Positions 47,078 to 54,394 of a DNA stretch of 64,000 nt are shown here, piece by piece. The number at the start of each line of letters is the position of its first letter. The stretch's first letter is position 1. The DNA is from Glaciecola sp965660625 (GTDB lineage Bacteria; Pseudomonadota; Gammaproteobacteria; Enterobacterales; Alteromonadaceae). Where the stretch lies: the NCBI GenBank assembly GCA_965660625.1, contig CBFIAR010000017.1, positions 18,517 through 82,516 of the forward strand, in the 5' to 3' direction. A program made the position numbers and the translations under genes. The notes below the pieces were generated by a model. That model was given only the letters and a program-made list of their open reading frames with translations. It did no database searches and had not been told where the DNA came from.

Positions 47078-47183
47078 CATTTAATTCGCGAAGCTGGTGA
47101 TTGCTCGCTTGTTTGCCTATCTGTTTGTTAGCTAATAAACGGGCTTGTCTTGATACACATGAAAAATGTCTCCTGCGGTGGAT

Positions 47184-47615
47184 CTACGCAATGTATCCTT
47201 TTGAGCCACCATCGCCAGTAGTCTTGCCACTGCGATCGTAAGTCATTGATTCTCTAGCACGAAGTTCCATCATGAGATTGCGAAGATGGGTGAGACGAAG
47301 TTGCCCTTGTTCAACTGACTTGGCATTTATTTGCGTCAAATATTTGCATTCATGAATTATTGTATTGCACTTGTCCATTGCCGCGACAGCGTCTTCTGTG
47401 CTCTCGCCATTGGCCTTCGCTTTTTCGAAGAGTAAAGAAATAGAATGGTCTTGCTCTTCAACCAGTGACAGCAATTCCTCTTTATCTTTCAACAATCCCA
47501 TTAGCGTCTCAGGCTCTCTTGAACTGATTAAATGAAGCTCACTTTCCAACAATATCTTCAGAGCAATAAGCTGCTCCGCTTGTTTATCAATTGCACTTAA
47601 TAAACTTGTTATCAT
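47184..47615 (-). CDS. flgN: Flagellar export chaperone FlgN
   Basis: 143 residues, almost entirely helical. Heptad-like LLSAIDKQAEQLIALKILLE and LMGLLKDKEELLSLVEEQD segments fit the FlgN coiled-coil. FlgN carries the hook-filament junction proteins FlgK and FlgL, both encoded further right, to the export apparatus. It lies 21 bp after flgM on the same strand. Identification rests on size, composition and position. Confidence 0.85.
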   Translation of the reverse strand: MITSLLSAIDKQAEQLIALKILLESELHLISSREPETLMGLLKDKEELLSLVEEQDHSISLLFEKAKANGESTEDAVAAMDKCNTIIHECKYLTQINAKSVEQGQLRLTHLRNLMMELRARESMTYDRSGKTTGDGGSKGYIA

Positions 47616-47636
47616 TAGCTTCTAAGCCCCATTCTT

Positions 47637-47963
47637 TTATATACCGCTTCCAAAAATCTGCGATTCCAATTTGGCAATTTTCTGAGCCAATACTTCAGGG
47701 TTTATCTTATACTCCCCTTCGGCAATCGCTTTTTTCAGCTTATCCACTTTTTCTTGATTCACGGGGGCTTCAGCACTTCTCTTCTGCACTTGCGTGAGCT
47801 GTTGCGCAGACGAAGTTAGCGACACGGAGTCTTGGCGCGACGCAGTTGACTGCGTTGCAACTTCTGCTGTGTTCGCTGTTTGACTCGGAGTCTGCTGTTG
47901 TGCCAGCTTCTGCCCGTCAATTTGCGGTTTGTTTGCATTGTTTATATTGTTAATTGTCATCAT
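47637..47963 (-). CDS. flgM: Anti-sigma-28 factor FlgM
   Basis: 108 residues. The N-terminal half is disordered and rich in Asn, Gln, Ser and Thr. The C-terminal half has the sigma-28-binding helices VDKLKKAIAEGEYKINPEVL and AQKIAKLESQIF. FlgM holds sigma-28 until the hook is complete and FlgM is exported. A sigma-28 promoter lies just upstream, so it is autoregulated as in other species. Order flgA-flgM-flgN is the standard one. Confidence 0.93.
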   Translation of the reverse strand: MMTINNINNANKPQIDGQKLAQQQTPSQTANTAEVATQSTASRQDSVSLTSSAQQLTQVQKRSAEAPVNQEKVDKLKKAIAEGEYKINPEVLAQKIAKLESQIFGSGI

Positions 47964-47994
47964 TTTTTCCAGAACCTATAACACCTCAATCATG

Positions 47995-48021
47995 TTATCG
48001 ACTTCTTATCGGCTAACTTTA
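47995..48021 (-). promoter_or_regulatory. Sigma-28 promoter of flgMN
   Basis: On minus: TAAA, exactly 15 nt, GTCGATAA, one mismatch to the TAAA-N15-GCCGATAA consensus. The spacer itself contains a second GCCGATAA. Confidence 0.8.
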
Positions 48022-48124
48022 GCAAGAAAGTGAAATAAAATCACATTTTCTAGCGTATTTGCTACAAATACTTCGAAGCATTCAAACTGATAAGGCCCAA
48101 GCGTCAAAATTTTATCACTTCATT

Positions 48125-48853
48125 TTAAATTTGGATACTTACTTCACTTGTACTCGACACTGTGGCCGTCACTGTTTTCTTCGATGAGGCATTTTGCACT
48201 CTGATTGTGTCCCCTAAGTTTCCGTCTTGTTGAGCAATGCCCGACACCTTCAAACTTAATCCGCTAGACACCGCCATTATTGTCACTTTGTCGCCTTTAC
48301 AAACGAAACAAAGCATGCCGTCATTAATAATTTGACCTGGTCTAACACGACGTTTTAGTCGGGCCCCAACGAGGTTTGACGTATCGCTATAAGTTGAGCC
48401 TCTTAACCTGTTAATGGGTATATCGGCAAGGTATAGATTTTTTTCAGTCAAAAGTGAGCCTGGACTCATTGTTTCTGATATGACCACCACCGGTTTTGTT
48501 TGCTCTACCTGAACCGACGTGAACAGAAACCAATTCGTCGCAGGACAGGTTACCTTAACAGATACATTCGACTGTTTTAGGCTTGAATCTGAAGATTGAT
48601 ACTCAAACGGTTTTTTGCACGAGGGGATATGAATCCTGCTATCAACTTCAGCTGCTTGCACGTTGACGTCAGCGCTATCATCAAAAAAAGCATTTTGTTG
48701 AACATATAGCTCAGCCTGTTGTTGTATACTCTGATGAATAGAGGCATTAGCCGCCGTCACGAATAACACTAAAAAATAGGTCAAGCCAACGCCTAATGCT
48801 GTCGATAACGGTTTACGTAATATATTTTGCATTTGTCTTTTACCTGATTTCAT
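48125..48853 (-). CDS. flgA: Flagellar P-ring assembly chaperone FlgA
   Basis: 242 residues with a signal peptide ending TAANA-S. The C-terminal SAF/FlgA domain (about 115-242) has SPGSLLTEKNLYLADIP, GARLKRRVRPGQIINDGML and VTIMAVSSGLSLKVSGIAQQDG. It helps FlgI form the P ring in the periplasm. It heads the minus-strand group flgA, flgM, flgN and is divergent from cheV. The start at 48853 has no strong ribosome binding site; Met 8 is an alternative. Confidence 0.93.
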   Translation of the reverse strand: MKSGKRQMQNILRKPLSTALGVGLTYFLVLFVTAANASIHQSIQQQAELYVQQNAFFDDSADVNVQAAEVDSRIHIPSCKKPFEYQSSDSSLKQSNVSVKVTCPATNWFLFTSVQVEQTKPVVVISETMSPGSLLTEKNLYLADIPINRLRGSTYSDTSNLVGARLKRRVRPGQIINDGMLCFVCKGDKVTIMAVSSGLSLKVSGIAQQDGNLGDTIRVQNASSKKTVTATVSSTSEVSIQI

Positions 48854-48898
48854 CTTTTGTGCGTGACATTATTAGCGCAGTACAGGAGCGTCAAAAAA

Positions 48899-48915
48899 TT
48901 GGCACATTTAACGCT
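48899..48915 (+). promoter_or_regulatory. Sigma-54-like promoter of cheV
   Basis: TTGGCACATTTAACGCT: TTGGCAC box with GG and GC spaced by 10 nt; the -12 box is CGC and not TGC. Confidence 0.45.
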
Positions 48916-48988
48916 TATCTGCGTTTCTTTAATACGGTATATTAGACAAGGCAACAATCATGCCTAAACTAAAATTTGGAGGTAATGA

Positions 48989-49924
48989 ATGTCCACTATC
49001 ATGGATTCAGTCAATCAACGAACACAGCTAGTTGGCCAAAATCGCCTAGAGCTTTTGTTGTTTAGACTTAACGGTAAGCAGCGCTTTGGGATTAACGTGT
49101 TCAAAGTGCGTGAAGTTTTACAATGCCCTCCATTGACTCAAATCCCAAGGCTTAATGCCTTGGTTCGCGGTGTAGCGCATATCCGTGGCCAAACTATCTC
49201 AATTATTGATTTAAGCATGGCAACCGGCGGGCGTAAAATAGAAAACCTGAAAGAAGGGTTTATTATTATTGCAGAATACAATCGATCGGTTCAAGGCTTC
49301 TTGGTAGGATCTGTCGAACGTATTATTAATACAAATTGGGATGCTATTATGCCTCCGCCGCAAGGCACGGGTAAAGCAAGCTACCTTACTGCCGTGACGG
49401 AAATAGAGGGCGAACTGATCGAAATTCTCGATGTTGAGAAAATTCTGAATGAGATCTCACCTTTGAATACCGCTGTCAGTAAAGATCTTGCTGAAACGCT
49501 TGATGTTAGCTTCAGCGCAGGGAAAATAATTTTCATTGCTGATGATTCATCGGTTGCAAGAAACCAAGTTGTGAAGGCACTGACTGCTTTGGGCTTAGAA
49601 ATTGAAGTCGCCAAAAACGGACTAGAAGCACTTAAACGATTAAAACAAATAGCTGCTGAAACTGGTGATGTAACTGATAAAGTAGGCGTGTTGGTGTCGG
49701 ATATAGAAATGCCAGAAATGGACGGTTATACATTAACCGCTGAAATTAAAAATGATCCTGAATTAGCAAGACTGCATGTGGTTTTGCACACATCGCTAAG
49801 TGGTGTGTTTAATCAGGCAATGGTTAAAAAAGTGGGAGCAGATGACTTCATCGCTAAATTCCATCCTGATGAACTCGCGACAGCTGTACAAAAATGGTTA
49901 ACGACCGAACTTAAAGTGAAATAA
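48989..49924 (+). CDS. cheV: Chemotaxis coupling/response protein CheV
   Basis: 311 residues. Residues 15-165 form a CheW domain (LLLFRLNGKQRFGINVFKVREVL and VRGVAHIRGQTISIIDLS). Residues 185-305 form a receiver domain, with acidic pocket IIFIADDSSVARNQ, phosphorylation Asp in VLVSDIEMPEMDGYTL and Lys near FIAKFHPDE. It couples receptors to CheA. The ATG follows TTTGGAGGTAATGA, a strong site. It is followed at 6 bp by cheR, as in Vibrio and Shewanella flagellar clusters. Confidence 0.95.
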   Translation: MSTIMDSVNQRTQLVGQNRLELLLFRLNGKQRFGINVFKVREVLQCPPLTQIPRLNALVRGVAHIRGQTISIIDLSMATGGRKIENLKEGFIIIAEYNRSVQGFLVGSVERIINTNWDAIMPPPQGTGKASYLTAVTEIEGELIEILDVEKILNEISPLNTAVSKDLAETLDVSFSAGKIIFIADDSSVARNQVVKALTALGLEIEVAKNGLEALKRLKQIAAETGDVTDKVGVLVSDIEMPEMDGYTLTAEIKNDPELARLHVVLHTSLSGVFNQAMVKKVGADDFIAKFHPDELATAVQKWLTTELKVK

Positions 49925-49930
49925 TATCAA

Positions 49931-50788
49931 GTGAATAAAGAACTTTCTCCCATTATGTATGAAAAATTTTGCCATTTTTTGCATTCAAAAAGTGGTATTT
50001 TACTGGGCGGCGCAAAACAATATTTAGTGAGAAGCCGGCTATTGCCTATCATGCAGCGTTTTGCTTCCTCTCATCTCGGTAGCGCAGATCCATCCGCGCA
50101 TAATTTAGATAGCCTAATTGAAAAAATCATCTCTCAACGTGATCCACTGCTTACGCAGGCGTCTCTGGAGGCAATGACGACGAATGAAACGTTGTGGTTT
50201 AGAGATACCTATCCTTTTGAGATACTGCGCAGCAAAATATTGCCAGAGCTGGCAGACAAGCAAAATAAAATTAGGATTTGGAGTGCGGCAAGTTCTACCG
50301 GTCAAGAGGCCTATTCTATTGCCATGACTATCGCTGAGTTTTTGAAGGTAAACAGCGGCGCCTTCGAGCGAGGCATTGAAATCGTAGGTACAGATTTATC
50401 AGCCCAAGTTATAAAAACCGCAAGCGAAGGTAAATATGACACCTTGTCATTAAATCGCGGGCTAAGCGATGACCTTAAACGTCGTTATTTTAGCTTAAAC
50501 CCAGACCACTCCATGACAATAAGCCCAGATATTAAAAAGTGGGTTTCTTTTCGTCAATTTAATCTAACTTCTAAGTTCTCTGCGCTAGGTAAATTTGATG
50601 TGGTGTTTTGCCGCAACGTTCTCATTTATTTTGATGCGGAAAGGAAAACGGTAATACTGCAAGATATTTCCGCTTGTTTGCAGCCCGAAGGCTCTTTACT
50701 GCTTGGTGCTTCGGAATCCTTAGGCGCCGCCAATGATAAATTTAAAATGATCACTCAGCCCTCAGGCCTTTATTACCGTAAAGTTTAG
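49931..50788 (+). CDS. cheR: Chemotaxis protein methyltransferase CheR
   Basis: 285 residues: an N-terminal all-helical domain (1-90) and an SAM methyltransferase domain with TNETLWFRDTYPFE, IRIWSAASSTGQEAYSIAM and FDVVFCRNVLIYFD. It methylates glutamates of chemoreceptors. Translation starts at GTG 6 bp after cheV. No chemoreceptor C-terminal pentapeptide-binding insert can be judged by eye. Confidence 0.96.
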   Translation: MNKELSPIMYEKFCHFLHSKSGILLGGAKQYLVRSRLLPIMQRFASSHLGSADPSAHNLDSLIEKIISQRDPLLTQASLEAMTTNETLWFRDTYPFEILRSKILPELADKQNKIRIWSAASSTGQEAYSIAMTIAEFLKVNSGAFERGIEIVGTDLSAQVIKTASEGKYDTLSLNRGLSDDLKRRYFSLNPDHSMTISPDIKKWVSFRQFNLTSKFSALGKFDVVFCRNVLIYFDAERKTVILQDISACLQPEGSLLLGASESLGAANDKFKMITQPSGLYYRKV

Positions 50789-50836
50789 TAATATCCCCTC
50801 GCTTTAAAAACACTTCTTTTGGTCTGATTCTGTGTG

Positions 50837-50853
50837 TTGGCACACGATTTGCT
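50837..50853 (+). promoter_or_regulatory. Sigma-54 promoter of flgBCDE
   Basis: TTGGCACACGATTTGCT fits TTGGCAC-N5-TTGCT fully, with GG and GC 10 nt apart, 38 bp before the flgB ATG. Confidence 0.85.
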
Positions 50854-50891
50854 GAACACTGGCATGTATGTTTGCAAATGAGTAAGAAAAC

Positions 50892-51287
50892 ATGGCCATT
50901 AGTTTAGATAGATTAGTTGGATTCCATCAAAAAGCACTTTCTGTTCGTAGCGAAAGAATGGAAGTGATTTCTGGTAATTTGGCGAATTCAAATACCCCTG
51001 GCTACAAAGCACGTGATATTGATTTCAATAAAGCAATGAAAAGTGCCCAGTACAACCAGGGGGGGCTAGTTAAGACTCACGATAAGCACCTTTCAGGTCG
51101 CTCTCAAATGCAAGCAGAAATCCAGTTTAGAATTCCAGAACAGGCTGACACCGGTGATGGCAACACGGTCGATGCGCAAGTCGAAAGAAATAATTTTCTT
51201 GACAACGGCATGCGTTATCAAGCGGGCATAATGCTGCTGGATGGAAAAATAAAAGGCATGAAAAAAGCATTAAGTAGCGGAGGTTAA
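50892..51287 (+). CDS. flgB: Flagellar proximal rod protein FlgB
   Basis: 131 residues. The N-terminal ALSVRSERMEVISGNLANSN and TPGYKARDIDF is the flagellar rod/hook N-terminal signature, and the C-terminus DNGMRYQAGIMLLDGKIKGM is typical. It forms the base of the rod. First gene of the sigma-54 driven flgBCDE unit. Confidence 0.96.
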   Translation: MAISLDRLVGFHQKALSVRSERMEVISGNLANSNTPGYKARDIDFNKAMKSAQYNQGGLVKTHDKHLSGRSQMQAEIQFRIPEQADTGDGNTVDAQVERNNFLDNGMRYQAGIMLLDGKIKGMKKALSSGG

Positions 51288-51292
51288 GGCTA

Positions 51293-51715
51293 ATGAGTTT
51301 ATTTAATATAATGAAGATAGCGAGCACGGGTATGGGCGCTGAAAGTGTTCGTTTGAATACGACAGCCAGTAATATTGCCAATGCCAACTCTGTCAGCAGC
51401 AGCTATGAAGAAACCTACAAAGCGCGCCATCCAATTTTTGCCGCTGCTTTAGATCAAGCTAACTCGGATATGACGAAGGGCGCAGGTGTTAAAGTGCTCG
51501 GCGTTGTTGAAAGCAATAAACCATTGCAGGTTGAATATGCCCCAGGCAACCCTTTGGCCGACGAGAATGGTTACATATACAAGCCAAACGTAAATATTGT
51601 AGAAGAAATGGCGGATATGCTTTCTGCCTCTAAAGGTTACGAAACAAATGTGCAGATTGCAGATACAACAAAACGTATCTTCAGACGCGTGATGCAGTTA
51701 GGTCAGGGTCAATAG
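51293..51715 (+). CDS. flgC: Flagellar proximal rod protein FlgC
   Basis: 140 residues. Near the N-terminus AESVRLNTTASNIANANS is the rod signature, and the C-terminus EEMADMLSASKGYETNVQIADTTKR is the FlgC type. It follows flgB by 5 bp. Confidence 0.96.
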   Translation: MSLFNIMKIASTGMGAESVRLNTTASNIANANSVSSSYEETYKARHPIFAAALDQANSDMTKGAGVKVLGVVESNKPLQVEYAPGNPLADENGYIYKPNVNIVEEMADMLSASKGYETNVQIADTTKRIFRRVMQLGQGQ

Positions 51716-51755
51716 AGTTAGGTTAACCGATGTTAACTATAGCGGAGATAATAAA

Positions 51756-52451
51756 GTGAATACATTAGAACGCAGTCAAACCGGGTTAAATACCGACCTC
51801 TATTGGAAACCAGAGGGGATAAAGGTATCGGATGGGACAGAGCAAAATCTAAAGCAAGAAGACTTCTTCGCCTTGCTAACGGAGCAATTGGCCAATCAAG
51901 ATCCAACAAAACCAGTAGACAATGATCAGTTAGTTGCCCAGATGACTTCGTTCACAATGGCAGATGGTATTTCTCAACTCAACGAACGGTTTGGTAGTTT
52001 TGCTTCCTCGATGACTTCTAATCAGGCATTACAGGCTTCCAGTCTAATCGGACAGAATGTATTGGTCACCGGTAATATTGGTCATATGTCTGAGAAAGGA
52101 CAAGGTGTTTCAGGTGTCATTATTAATCAACAAACATCACAAAATACCAAGGTAGCGATTCAAAACGGCCAAGGGGAAGTGGTACGTACGATGGATATCG
52201 GCACCCTTTCGGCTGGCAATATAGAATTTAATTGGGATGGTACAGATCAAAACGGCAACCTTTTGCCGCCGGGTGATTATGCTGTTCAAGTTCAGGGCGA
52301 GGTGTTCGGAGAAGCAACATCATTGCCCACAGCGATAAATCGACACGTTGATAGTGTTAGCCTAGCTAATGCTGGTCTGGGTGTTGTGCTTAATTTAGAT
52401 GGTGACGTAAGCATCAAACTTGATGACGTTATTCAAATCGGAAAATCATAG
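51756..52451 (+). CDS. flgD: Flagellar hook cap / scaffold protein FlgD
   Basis: 231 residues. N-terminal FFALLTEQLANQDPTKPVDN and QMTSFTMADGISQLN are the FlgD export and cap motifs; the FLASGIVYRNL-like Ig domain follows with EFNWDGTDQNGNLLPPGDY. It caps the growing hook. The start is GTG, with GCGGAGATAA upstream. Confidence 0.95.
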   Translation: MNTLERSQTGLNTDLYWKPEGIKVSDGTEQNLKQEDFFALLTEQLANQDPTKPVDNDQLVAQMTSFTMADGISQLNERFGSFASSMTSNQALQASSLIGQNVLVTGNIGHMSEKGQGVSGVIINQQTSQNTKVAIQNGQGEVVRTMDIGTLSAGNIEFNWDGTDQNGNLLPPGDYAVQVQGEVFGEATSLPTAINRHVDSVSLANAGLGVVLNLDGDVSIKLDDVIQIGKS

Positions 52452-52461
52452 GGGAATTTAA

Positions 52462-53847
52462 ATGTCTTTTAATATTGCGTTAAGTGGTGTCGCCGCTTCA
52501 CAAAAAGATTTAGATGCAACAGCGAACAATATAGCCAACGTCAATACGGTAGGCTTTAAAGAGTCACGAGCTGAATTTGGCGATGTTTACGCCGCGTCAC
52601 TGTTAGCCTCAGGTAAAACTAAAGTTGGTGACGGTGTTTTAACACAAGAAATCTCGCAACAATTCTCTCAAGGGAGTCTGAGTTTTACGAGTAATGCGCT
52701 CGACTTAGCGATTACGGGAAATGGTTTTTTTGCGACGATCCCCGATGAAACCTCTCGAGACTTTTCATTTACCCGCGCTGGCCAGTTTAAGTTAGATAAT
52801 AATAACTTTGTGGTGAATTCAACAGGTGACAACTTATTAGGGTTTCCTGTAAATACGGACAGTACATCATCATCAGTTGCCTTGAGCACAACGATACCGG
52901 TGCGTATTCCTGACTCTTCAGGGTCACCGACACCCACCAGTCAAGTAGATTTAAGATTTAACTTACCGGCAGGTGATCAGGCGAAAATTGCTGCCGATTT
53001 TGACCCAAGTGATCCTCTGACTTATAACTCAGCTACCTCAGTGACCGTGTTTGATTCATTGGGCGACAGTCATGTTATGACCTACTATTTTGTTAAAGAT
53101 AACGACGCCGCGGCCCCAAATGAATGGTATGTGGTATCGTCGGTAGACGACCAGTTGGTTAATATGGCAAATGCTGACGGCTCTGACGCCGATCCGCTTA
53201 CCGCAGACAATTCAATGGGTGTAAACTCCGGCTTTCCGGTTTCAGCAGGCAAGCTGAAATTCAGTGACGGTGGTGAATTTATTGGCATTGAGTCGGCCGA
53301 TGGCGTAACCCGCTTAGACCTTAAAATAGAGACCCAACAACTTGGTGGTACTATTTTGGGTAATGGCTCTGACATTAGCCAAACTATCAAAATCGATTTT
53401 AATTTAAACTTATTGGAAGCCGACCAAAATGAACCTACGCAATTTGCTTCCGCTTTTGAGGTGACATCGCTTGAGCAAGATGGCTTGCCGGTGGGACGCT
53501 TAACAGGTATTGATATATCACCTGATGGTTTGGTGCGTGCGACATTCTCAAATGGTACTTCTGAGCCTATTGTACGTGTTGCACTAGTACGTTTTTCTAA
53601 TGAGCAGGGCTTGACTCAGCAAAGCGGCACAACGTGGAAAGAAAGTATACTATCTGGCGAAGCCCTAGCCGGTGAAGCAACCACCGGGACGTTTGGTGAT
53701 ATCAACTCATCCGCCCTAGAACAAGCTAACGTTAACTTAACCACTGAGCTTATCGATATGATTATCGCTCAGCGTAACTTCCAAGCTAACTCGAGAGCAC
53801 TAGAAGTAAATAACCAGCTTAACCAGACGATATTGAATATTCGATAA
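52462..53847 (+). CDS. flgE: Flagellar hook protein FlgE
   Basis: 461 residues, slightly longer than enteric FlgE. N-terminal ALSGVAASQKDLDATANNIA and NVNTVGFKESRAEF, and C-terminal ELIDMIIAQRNFQANSRALE, are the hook signatures. The variable centre (about 150-350) is rich in Asp and Ser. It ends with a strong terminator at 53865, so it closes the flgBCDE unit. Confidence 0.96.
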   Translation: MSFNIALSGVAASQKDLDATANNIANVNTVGFKESRAEFGDVYAASLLASGKTKVGDGVLTQEISQQFSQGSLSFTSNALDLAITGNGFFATIPDETSRDFSFTRAGQFKLDNNNFVVNSTGDNLLGFPVNTDSTSSSVALSTTIPVRIPDSSGSPTPTSQVDLRFNLPAGDQAKIAADFDPSDPLTYNSATSVTVFDSLGDSHVMTYYFVKDNDAAAPNEWYVVSSVDDQLVNMANADGSDADPLTADNSMGVNSGFPVSAGKLKFSDGGEFIGIESADGVTRLDLKIETQQLGGTILGNGSDISQTIKIDFNLNLLEADQNEPTQFASAFEVTSLEQDGLPVGRLTGIDISPDGLVRATFSNGTSEPIVRVALVRFSNEQGLTQQSGTTWKESILSGEALAGEATTGTFGDINSSALEQANVNLTTELIDMIIAQRNFQANSRALEVNNQLNQTILNIR

Positions 53848-53864
53848 TCGCTGAGTAAATCACT

Positions 53865-53890
53865 AAGCCGACTTTCCAGTCGGCTTTTTT
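53865..53890 (+). terminator. Rho-independent terminator of flgE
   Basis: AAGCCGACT-TTCC-AGTCGGCTT followed by TTTT; a perfect stem. Confidence 0.88.
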
Positions 53891-53950
53891 GTGCTCTTGC
53901 TTTTACGATCTGAATCCAGAGCCCGCCCTGTAAAAAGCTCTTCGAGTCCA

Positions 53951-54065
53951 GAGCATTGAGCAGCACCCTTCCTACAAAAAAGCGCTTCGAGCACATCCCT
54001 GTGACGCTCTCATAAAACTCCTGTTTTATGACGTTTTTTGCAGGAAGGGCTCTACTCAATACTCT
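53951..54065 (-). repeat. GGA-double-hairpin element, copy D (diverged)
   Basis: Imperfect arms 53951-53984 and 54032-54065. Interior hairpin I is TCATAAAAC/GTTTTATGA (54010-54031), a 9-bp stem with loop AGGA on minus. Hairpin II is CACA/TGTG (53992-54003) with loop GGGA on minus. The sequence differs strongly from copies A-C, but both hairpins, the GAGCGT junction bulge and the AAGCG exit are kept. Four of five arm mismatches are A-C on plus and therefore G-U on minus. Confidence 0.8.
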
Positions 54066-54170
54066 TCACTTTTGCAGTAGAATCATGATTTGTTGATGTT
54101 TTGTTCTTTTCTCCTCATGAATTCACAGGCAATTCAAAAGAGACAATAAAGGTTGATATACCAAGGAGCG

Positions 54171-54280
54171 AGCATAGTCCCCGTTTCCCCTCAGAAAGTG
54201 TCAATCGGCAGGACGCCGATTGCCAAGCGTCCCATGGATGGGCTTGCAGCGACTTTCTGAGGGGAAACGGGGACTATGCT
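54171..54280 (+). repeat. GGA-double-hairpin element, copy C (locus-specific 29-bp arms)
   Basis: Arms 54171-54199 and 54252-54280 are perfect 29-bp inverted repeats. The 52-nt interior has hairpin I CAATCGGC/GCCGATTG (54202-54222, loop AGGAC) and hairpin II CCCA-TGGA-TGGG (54231-54242), with GGA loops on plus. It lies 105 bp from copy D and in the opposite orientation. Confidence 0.88.
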
Positions 54281-54329
54281 TGCGGAGCCCAATCAACCTC
54301 AACAAACCCAAATCAACCATCAACACACC

Positions 54330-54346
54330 TTGGCATCGTCCTTGCA
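54330..54346 (+). promoter_or_regulatory. Sigma-54 promoter of flgF operon
   Basis: TTGGCATCGTCCTTGCA: GG and GC 10 nt apart, near consensus, 48 bp before the flgF ATG and after both hairpin elements. Confidence 0.8.
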
Positions 54347-54394
54347 AACAGAACAGTATTCAGATCTATTTACGTCAAAAAAGAGTCGAATACA

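Larger units (their letters stand above)
53848..54394. other. 547-bp gap splitting flgE from flgF
   Basis: In order: flgE terminator, a partial duplicate of a D-type arm (53915-53946), GGA-hairpin element D, about 105 bp, element C, and a sigma-54 promoter for flgF. This gap is far longer than any other between the flg genes here (5-41 bp). Confidence 0.85.

Noticed and set aside
50859..50880. Second sigma-54 promoter before flgB
   Set aside because: CTGGCATGTATGTTTGC has GG and GC 11 nt apart, one too many; the upstream site fits exactly.
10688..54280. Integron attC sites as explanation for the palindromes
   Set aside because: attC sites conserve their ends and vary inside; these conserve the centre and vary outside. 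No integrase or cassette array is present.
10688..54280. REP/BIME or insertion sequence ends
   Set aside because: No GTAG-type REP motif, no transposase, no shared terminal repeats or target duplications could be seen.
54171..54280. Ordinary rho-independent terminator
   Set aside because: The stem is far longer than needed, there is no T run after it, and flgE already has a terminator at 53865.
54101..54394. N-terminal extension of FlgF
   Set aside because: It crosses element C and the sigma-54 promoter; the true start at 54395 gives a standard FlgF.
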